Shown piece after piece: positions 59,081-64,000 of a DNA stretch of 64,000 bases. The notes under the pieces are model-generated. The model ran no database searches and was not told where the DNA came from. It saw only the letters and a program-made list of their open reading frames with translations. The stretch lies in NCBI GenBank assembly GCA_023078685.1, contig JALGAS010000007.1:1-64000 (forward strand), read 5' to 3'. The translations under genes were made by a program, and so were the position numbers. The first letter of the stretch is position 1, and every line of letters begins with the position of its first letter. This DNA comes from Neopestalotiopsis rosae. Lineage: Eukaryota > Ascomycota > Sordariomycetes > Amphisphaeriales > Sporocadaceae.

Positions 59081-60077
59081 GAGAAGGAGAATGTAAAACC
59101 AATGCCTTGAAAGAGTTGGCTTTTCTCCCGAAACCACGGGATGGAGGAGTTTGATACAATCAAGAATGTCTCTCTGAAAAACAGAAGAAAGATGAAATCG
59201 TTCGCCTCAAAAGATGCCGACATATTTGGCAGGCACCAGGATATAGCCCTGATTTGGAACTTTTGTGTTTATTTTGCTGTTTTTATTTTTTGGCCAAACA
59301 AAAAGAGCGATGAATGATGATACCTCTTCATAGCATTATTTCGTAGTCGGTAAATAAGAAGGAAAAATAATCTAAACAGAATATTTGCAAAGCAACATCC
59401 AATGTCCCTTGCTGATCAATTTATACATATACGGGTGAAATGGATACACACTTGTGCTCTCTGGACGGAAACTTATTGGGGGCGGCTCTGGTCATGTCAG
59501 CCTTGGATATTGGAATTACTTGGAAACAACCTGACAAAACGTCATATGCCGAAAAGTAACCCTGTGCATCCTTATATACACGACAATATAGTGGATATCA
59601 TATCATATATACGTAGTAAATTTGTCTACTGACTGAAGAAGGGAGGTGGAGTATATATTACGTCTGTATCAAAAAAGTGTACAATCGAGGACCCAAACTT
59701 TTTTTCGTTTTGCAAAGTCCCAGCCGCGATGCAGTAGTCAGTCAGGCCAACGCCGGTACAATACAACAGCCCGCCCCCCAGAATGCACAGCACATTAACC
59801 CATCCTACAAGCTTTGGCAACTAGATTCGCAGAAGCATCACAAAGGGTTTTCGCAGCACGAGGTTGTATCCCAACCTTGCCACACCCCTCAATCGCTCTA
59901 GAATGTCCTGCATTTTAGGTTTCGACTTGGGCCACAATTCAAAACCCTCACCACACACCATTTTACACGACAAGATCTACACTCGACTTGTCCAATATCA
60001 AAACACAACCCGCGTGAGGGGCCACATGAGTGATCACACGGAGATCACATCGATGGCCTCTGACGAACGGGCTCCCT
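59081..60077. other. Intergenic between convergent genes
   Basis: 3' regions of the peroxiredoxin-like and TOM70 genes; AT-rich, with no recognised feature. Confidence 0.6.
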
Positions 60078-62173
60078 TTATCGGCCGGGGAAACCTCCTC
60101 CCATGCCAGCGGACAGCTTGGCGGCAAGCTGGGGGTACTTCTCTTGAACCTGGAGCTGGGTACGTGTAGCCTCGGCATAGGACAAGGCATTGACAATCTC
60201 TCCTGGTGTTCTAGCGAGCTCAGCAGCACGCTCAAAGTACTTCAGGGCGTCAATGACCTTTCCTTGTTGCAGAAGGAGCTGAGCCATGGTGGCAACAGCA
60301 ATATCGCACTCGGGATCAACTGATTTTACGGTTAGCGAAAGGCATTGCAGGGCAAAGTGTGGTTTTAAACTTACTAATCAAGGCCTTCTCGCACAACTTC
60401 TCAGCTTCGGTGAATTCTTGCTTCTGCTGGAACAGAGCCAGAGCCTTGTTGATCAGAGGCAGAACATTCATGGCCATAGGCTTGGTCTGCTTCTCCATTT
60501 CCATGGCGGTATCAAACTTCTGGATAGCCTCCTCGAACTTGCCCTGGTCGAGCAGCAGCTCACCGTAGTAGTTGTAGACATCCGGCACCTTGTCAAAGTT
60601 CTTGACACACCTTCTGAAGGTGGCCATGGAGGACGCTATCGAGCCCATCTTGTACTGGGTAACACCGAGCTGAATGTGAGAAAAGATGAAGGTGGTATCG
60701 AGGTCGATGGACTTTTGGTAGTCCTTGGCAGCCTCTTGGAACTCGCCGTGGATAAAGTGCAGTTGAGCGCGGTGGTAGTAGATATCCGGGTCCTGGTCAT
60801 TCTGCTGAATGGCCTTCTCGAGATCGTCAGCAGCCTCAGCACGCTCGCCTATATAAAATGGTTAGTATCTAGTTGCACGGCATTTGGATAATGGGCTCCA
60901 AATCGGTTCTCACCTCTCTCAAGGCGCATGCTTGCACGCTTGACGTAACTCTGGGTCAATGACGGGTCAATCTCAATGCTCTGGTCCATATCGGCAAGTG
61001 CCTGCTCCTGGTTGCCCTTGAGGCATCTAAAGGTACCGCGCATGTTGTAAGCGAGAGCCTCGTACTCGCCGAGATCGCCGAGCTCCAATGCTTTCTCAAA
61101 GGCAGTGGCCGCCTCCTCATAGCCCTCGTGCGTCTTGCGCTCCATCGCCCTCAGACCTGCCTGCAATTGTCCCTTTCCAGTGTTCACGTCCAGCTCGTTG
61201 GAGTCATCCAAACCAGCAGGGCGCTCCTTGGCGCGGAAGCTCTGGATGTAGTTGGCGACAAAGGTCGGGCTGGGAAGCTTGTTGGGGTTCTTGGACTTGA
61301 CGATATCGTCGGCCTTGACCTCGGCAACCTTCTTCAAGAGACGCTCAACGGCGTTGGCGCTAGACTCGTTCTTGAACTCATCAATGATGCAGCTGGCGGT
61401 GAAATCGAGGAGGGCCTCGCTGTACTGCTCGAGATGCTCGTATGCATTGGCACGTCGGTTGAGAGCCTTGACGTAGGTGGGGTCCAGGTTAATGGCAGCA
61501 GTAGTATCCTCGACAACGTTATCCCAGACGCTCAGGGCATTGTAGCAAGCAGCACGGTTGGAGTAGAAGATGGGGTCGGGCTTGCACAGAATAGCCTGAG
61601 AGTAGAGGTCGATGGCCTTGTTGTAGTCCTTGCTGCCATAGGCCTTGTTACCGGCATTCTTGAGCTGTAATGCGTACTCCTTGCGCTTCTCGTCGGAGAG
61701 AGTCGCGGCGAGCTCTGCGGTGATTTCGGGCAGCTCATCGGCGGTTTCTACGGCAGCGGCCTTGGGCTTCTCGGCAGCAGCCTCTGCAGCCTTTTGAGCC
61801 TCTGCCTGTCGCTCGGCTTCTTTCCGTTTCCTCTTCTCCTTCTTGCTGATCTTTGGTTGTGTAGATTTGGGCGTCTATATTGATCTCATGGTCAGTTATC
61901 TGGTTTGTGGATGGGATGGTGGGTGGTTCGATATAGCATGGGATTGGGCAGATGTGGTTGTTCCCCCCACAAGATAGTACATACGGAATCACTGTTGAGG
62001 TAGTATACAACACCGGCACCGGTGGCAACGAGGGTAACACCAGCAATGGTGTAGACGATGGCCTTGTTCTCGGAAGCCCAGTTGGTAATGCGATCCCACG
62101 TGGAAGATTCTACGGGAACTGCGATGGGTCTGCCCGGAGGCATGGGTGCCGGGGCGGCGGAAGCACCTGACAT
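60078..62173 (-). CDS. tom70: Mitochondrial import receptor TOM70 (TPR protein)
   Basis: This is an outer-membrane receptor that takes chaperone-bound preproteins, notably carriers, to the TOM complex. Four exons (62173-61985, 61874-60914, 60848-60375, 60319-60078) encode 621 residues, the size of yeast Tom70. A short N-terminus leads to one membrane anchor ([20 protein letters not shown]) at about residues 36-56. A charged linker follows ([20 protein letters not shown]), then TPR repeats starting [20 protein letters not shown] to the end. Conserved text includes [18 protein letters not shown] and [12 protein letters not shown]. All splice junctions keep the TPR register. The carrier gene at 6459-7773 is a likely client class, though the two are unlinked. 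Confidence 0.95.
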
Positions 62174-63411
62174 TTTGATCGGGATTTGCGGATTGAAAGA
62201 TTGAGGTGATAGTAGACGATGTATTATCGACAGATCTGGAGGGGAAAGAGGAGGGAGGAGGATTGATTGCAAAGCGACGTGATTACAGACAGGCGATAAG
62301 GAATTACAAGCGGGAGAATCGTCCAACAAACTCCTGGTCCTTCCTCTGAAATGGAGTGTGAGAGAGGTGTCTGGTGTGAGTGAGTAGGTTGCAGTGGCTC
62401 GATGATGCAGGAGCTCGACCGGCTACGCGAAAACTTCTAAATTTCTTACCTACCTACCGGGCTAGCGCGACGCTGCTCAATTCGGGAGCATTCGATTGAT
62501 AGGTGATTTTTTGGGGGTCAACTTTTTTAGAGGAGCAAGGAAAAAGCACGGGCCAGAAATGACAGCAGAGGTCTTAGAGGTGCTTAGAGGTGCCAATAGC
62601 TATCGCTTTTCTAGCTTCTAGTGGCTGTTGAAAGCTGGCAAGCTAGTCGATCGGCGCTCTTTTTTTAATTATTTTTTCCTTCCCTCTCTTTGCTGATCAA
62701 TACGTAACGCCAGGTACTTGAGACCCAGCGACGTCACCCAAGATCCGCTATGCTTTGGTACACAGTACCACATTCTCAAAATCACAAGCAGATTTGTGAT
62801 GGCCTGTCAGTGTTGCAACAACGGCTGCTAAAGATCTGTGTTTGGGTCTAAGACATTTCAGGGCTTCTGTGTCGTTTCGACGCTGATTTCTTTACACGTG
62901 CTTTGTACGATTTTCGACATGGAATCAGTAGGAGTATAAGACGACACTTGAAAAGTCGAACCACTAGGTACTCACTGTGCACTCCTTGTGGATCTGTCTG
63001 ACTGTCAAAAAGTCACTGCCCTTTCCGACTTCCGGCAGGCGACTTAGCAATCAATCTTGAACATCTGCATAGATACGCATTCGCTAACTATCCTAGAGAT
63101 GTCGAAGATATCTGCATAGGCATATCATTACTTTGGCTCTGCACGGATTTGTTCATTGATGTATGGCGGGAGTGGATGAGTAATAGGTAATGTACCGACA
63201 GTGCAACGGCTATCCGCTTGGCTAGCTGCTATGTAATCTGCAGTGGACCATATCCAATATGGTAATGGCTCAGAGCTCAAATGCTGTCAGTCTCTACAAA
63301 CGGCCTGCATGCAGCAAAGTAAGCTGCTGTCCCTTTGGTACCTACTCAGCCGAACAAACGGATTGTTTTGTGAACAATAATCGATAGCCTTCTTGCACAT
63401 AAGTGGACATC
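62174..63411. other. Intergenic, divergent promoter region of tom70 and the next gene
   Basis: 1.2 kb with poly-T and AT-rich tracts near 62510-62690. No gene or RNA recognised. Confidence 0.6.
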
Positions 63412-64000
63412 ATGGACGAATTTCGGCTATTCACATCCATCCGCCATGATCCCATTTTGCTGGATGTTCTAAATCAGCAGCAGCAAGGTTTCAACACCAC
63501 AGAATGGAATCGTACCGTCACATCGCCTTGGTATATGCTGGATTACCACCGTGACCGCATGCTGAAGGCGGCGGTGCACTTTGGCTGGGGCTCTGCTGTT
63601 GCCCAGCTCGCCGGCCCCGAGGGCTTGCAAAGGCTCCATGCCTTTTTGCTGCCAGTGGCCGAGTCTCTGGCAGGGTCAGGAGGTTCCGCGGCTCATCGCG
63701 TAAAGATCACAATAGGCAGAGACGGCAAGCTGGGCTATGAATCTGGGCCAGCCTCGCCGACCGGACTGCACAATCTGTTTCCGTCTCGTCTTCCTGTACC
63801 CGAGCAAGGGGAGGGAGAGGACGTGGCTGCAGCAGATGGTAATGCACTGCTGAGGAGGCAGCCCATGTTCGAGGTGTATGTGGATAGCAAGCCCACCTCC
63901 CAGACCGAGTTTACACATTACAAGACCACCAGGAGACAAATGTACGACGACGCAAGGAAGCGTTACTCCTTGAGCCCGACGGATACCAAGGAAGTTCTAC
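63412..64000 (+). CDS. Class IV aminotransferase-like protein (ADC lyase-like), truncated by window
   Basis: The frame is open from the ATG at 63412 to the window end, giving the first 196 residues. MDEFRLFTSIRHDPILLDVL, WYMLDYHRDRMLKAAVHFGW and EFTHYKTTRRQMYDDARKR follow a fungal family of PLP-dependent fold-type IV enzymes. The family includes aminodeoxychorismate lyase and branched-chain aminotransferases. The Lys in HYKTT is the candidate PLP-binding residue. An acidic insertion lies near residues 135-145. The C-terminal half lies outside the window, so the reaction cannot be narrowed further. Confidence 0.8.
   Translation, partial: MDEFRLFTSIRHDPILLDVLNQQQQGFNTTEWNRTVTSPWYMLDYHRDRMLKAAVHFGWGSAVAQLAGPEGLQRLHAFLLPVAESLAGSGGSAAHRVKITIGRDGKLGYESGPASPTGLHNLFPSRLPVPEQGEGEDVAAADGNALLRRQPMFEVYVDSKPTSQTEFTHYKTTRRQMYDDARKRYSLSPTDTKEVL

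Noticed and set aside
58249..59223. Several frames of 100-270 codons on both strands
   Set aside because: Shadows of the GC-rich second exon of the peroxiredoxin-like gene, rich in Arg, Pro and Ala.
1..64000. tRNA, rRNA, snRNA and CRISPR signals
   Set aside because: I looked for T-loop-like, 5S-like and regularly spaced repeat patterns and found none; a covariance-model scan would be needed to exclude small RNAs.

Overview
The window is a piece of nuclear genome from a filamentous ascomycete, most likely a sordariomycete and possibly Hypocreales. Most genes carry short introns (about 50 to 110 nt) with GTANGT donors and CTAAC-like branch sites. The families are typical of that group: a Pth11-like rhodopsin-domain protein, a 2EXR protein, a fungal TACC-like protein, an Inn1/Fic1 C2 protein, a chromovirus LTR element and an AT-rich tract that looks degraded by repeat-induced point mutation (RIP). 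The lineage below class level is inference.

Bases 1-4000 are repeats. They hold the 3' half of a Ty3/gypsy chromovirus (RNase H, integrase with an exact D,D35E signature, chromodomain). On the opposite strand of its tail is an intact 206-codon reading frame whose six cysteines fit the Zn2Cys6 spacing. The 3' LTR is interrupted by a second, identical-looking 512-bp solo LTR flanked by a 5-bp AGTAT target duplication. An AT-rich, TpA-rich relic follows.

Bases 4560-24000 hold housekeeping and cell-structure genes, nearly all on the minus strand: ribosomal protein eL18, a YPR011C-type mitochondrial carrier, an Srp1-like SR splicing factor, an Inn1/Fic1-like cytokinesis protein, a secreted S33 peptidase and a coiled-coil TACC-like protein. 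Long stretches between them show no recognisable gene.

Bases 25000-38000 look accessory: an F-box-like protein, an isopenicillin-N acyltransferase-like (C45) enzyme convergent with a secreted tyrosinase, a 3.8-kb gene-poor stretch with a possibly decayed gene, a Pth11-like membrane protein, a 2EXR protein and an orphan protein. No peptide synthetase or isopenicillin N synthase is present, so a beta-lactam cluster is not supported.

Bases 39000-64000 return to conserved genes: a Bre4/FUSC-family membrane protein, a DUF1349 protein, plasma-membrane syntaxin Sso1, a divergent pair (IMP4 for 18S rRNA processing and UPF1 for nonsense-mediated decay), a small protein with a SEC-C-like tail and an uncertain intron, a peroxiredoxin-like thiol protein, TOM70, and the start of a class IV aminotransferase-like gene cut by the window end. 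I found no tRNA, rRNA or CRISPR array. Exon borders were placed by hand from reading frame, splice motifs and family similarity; none were tested computationally.
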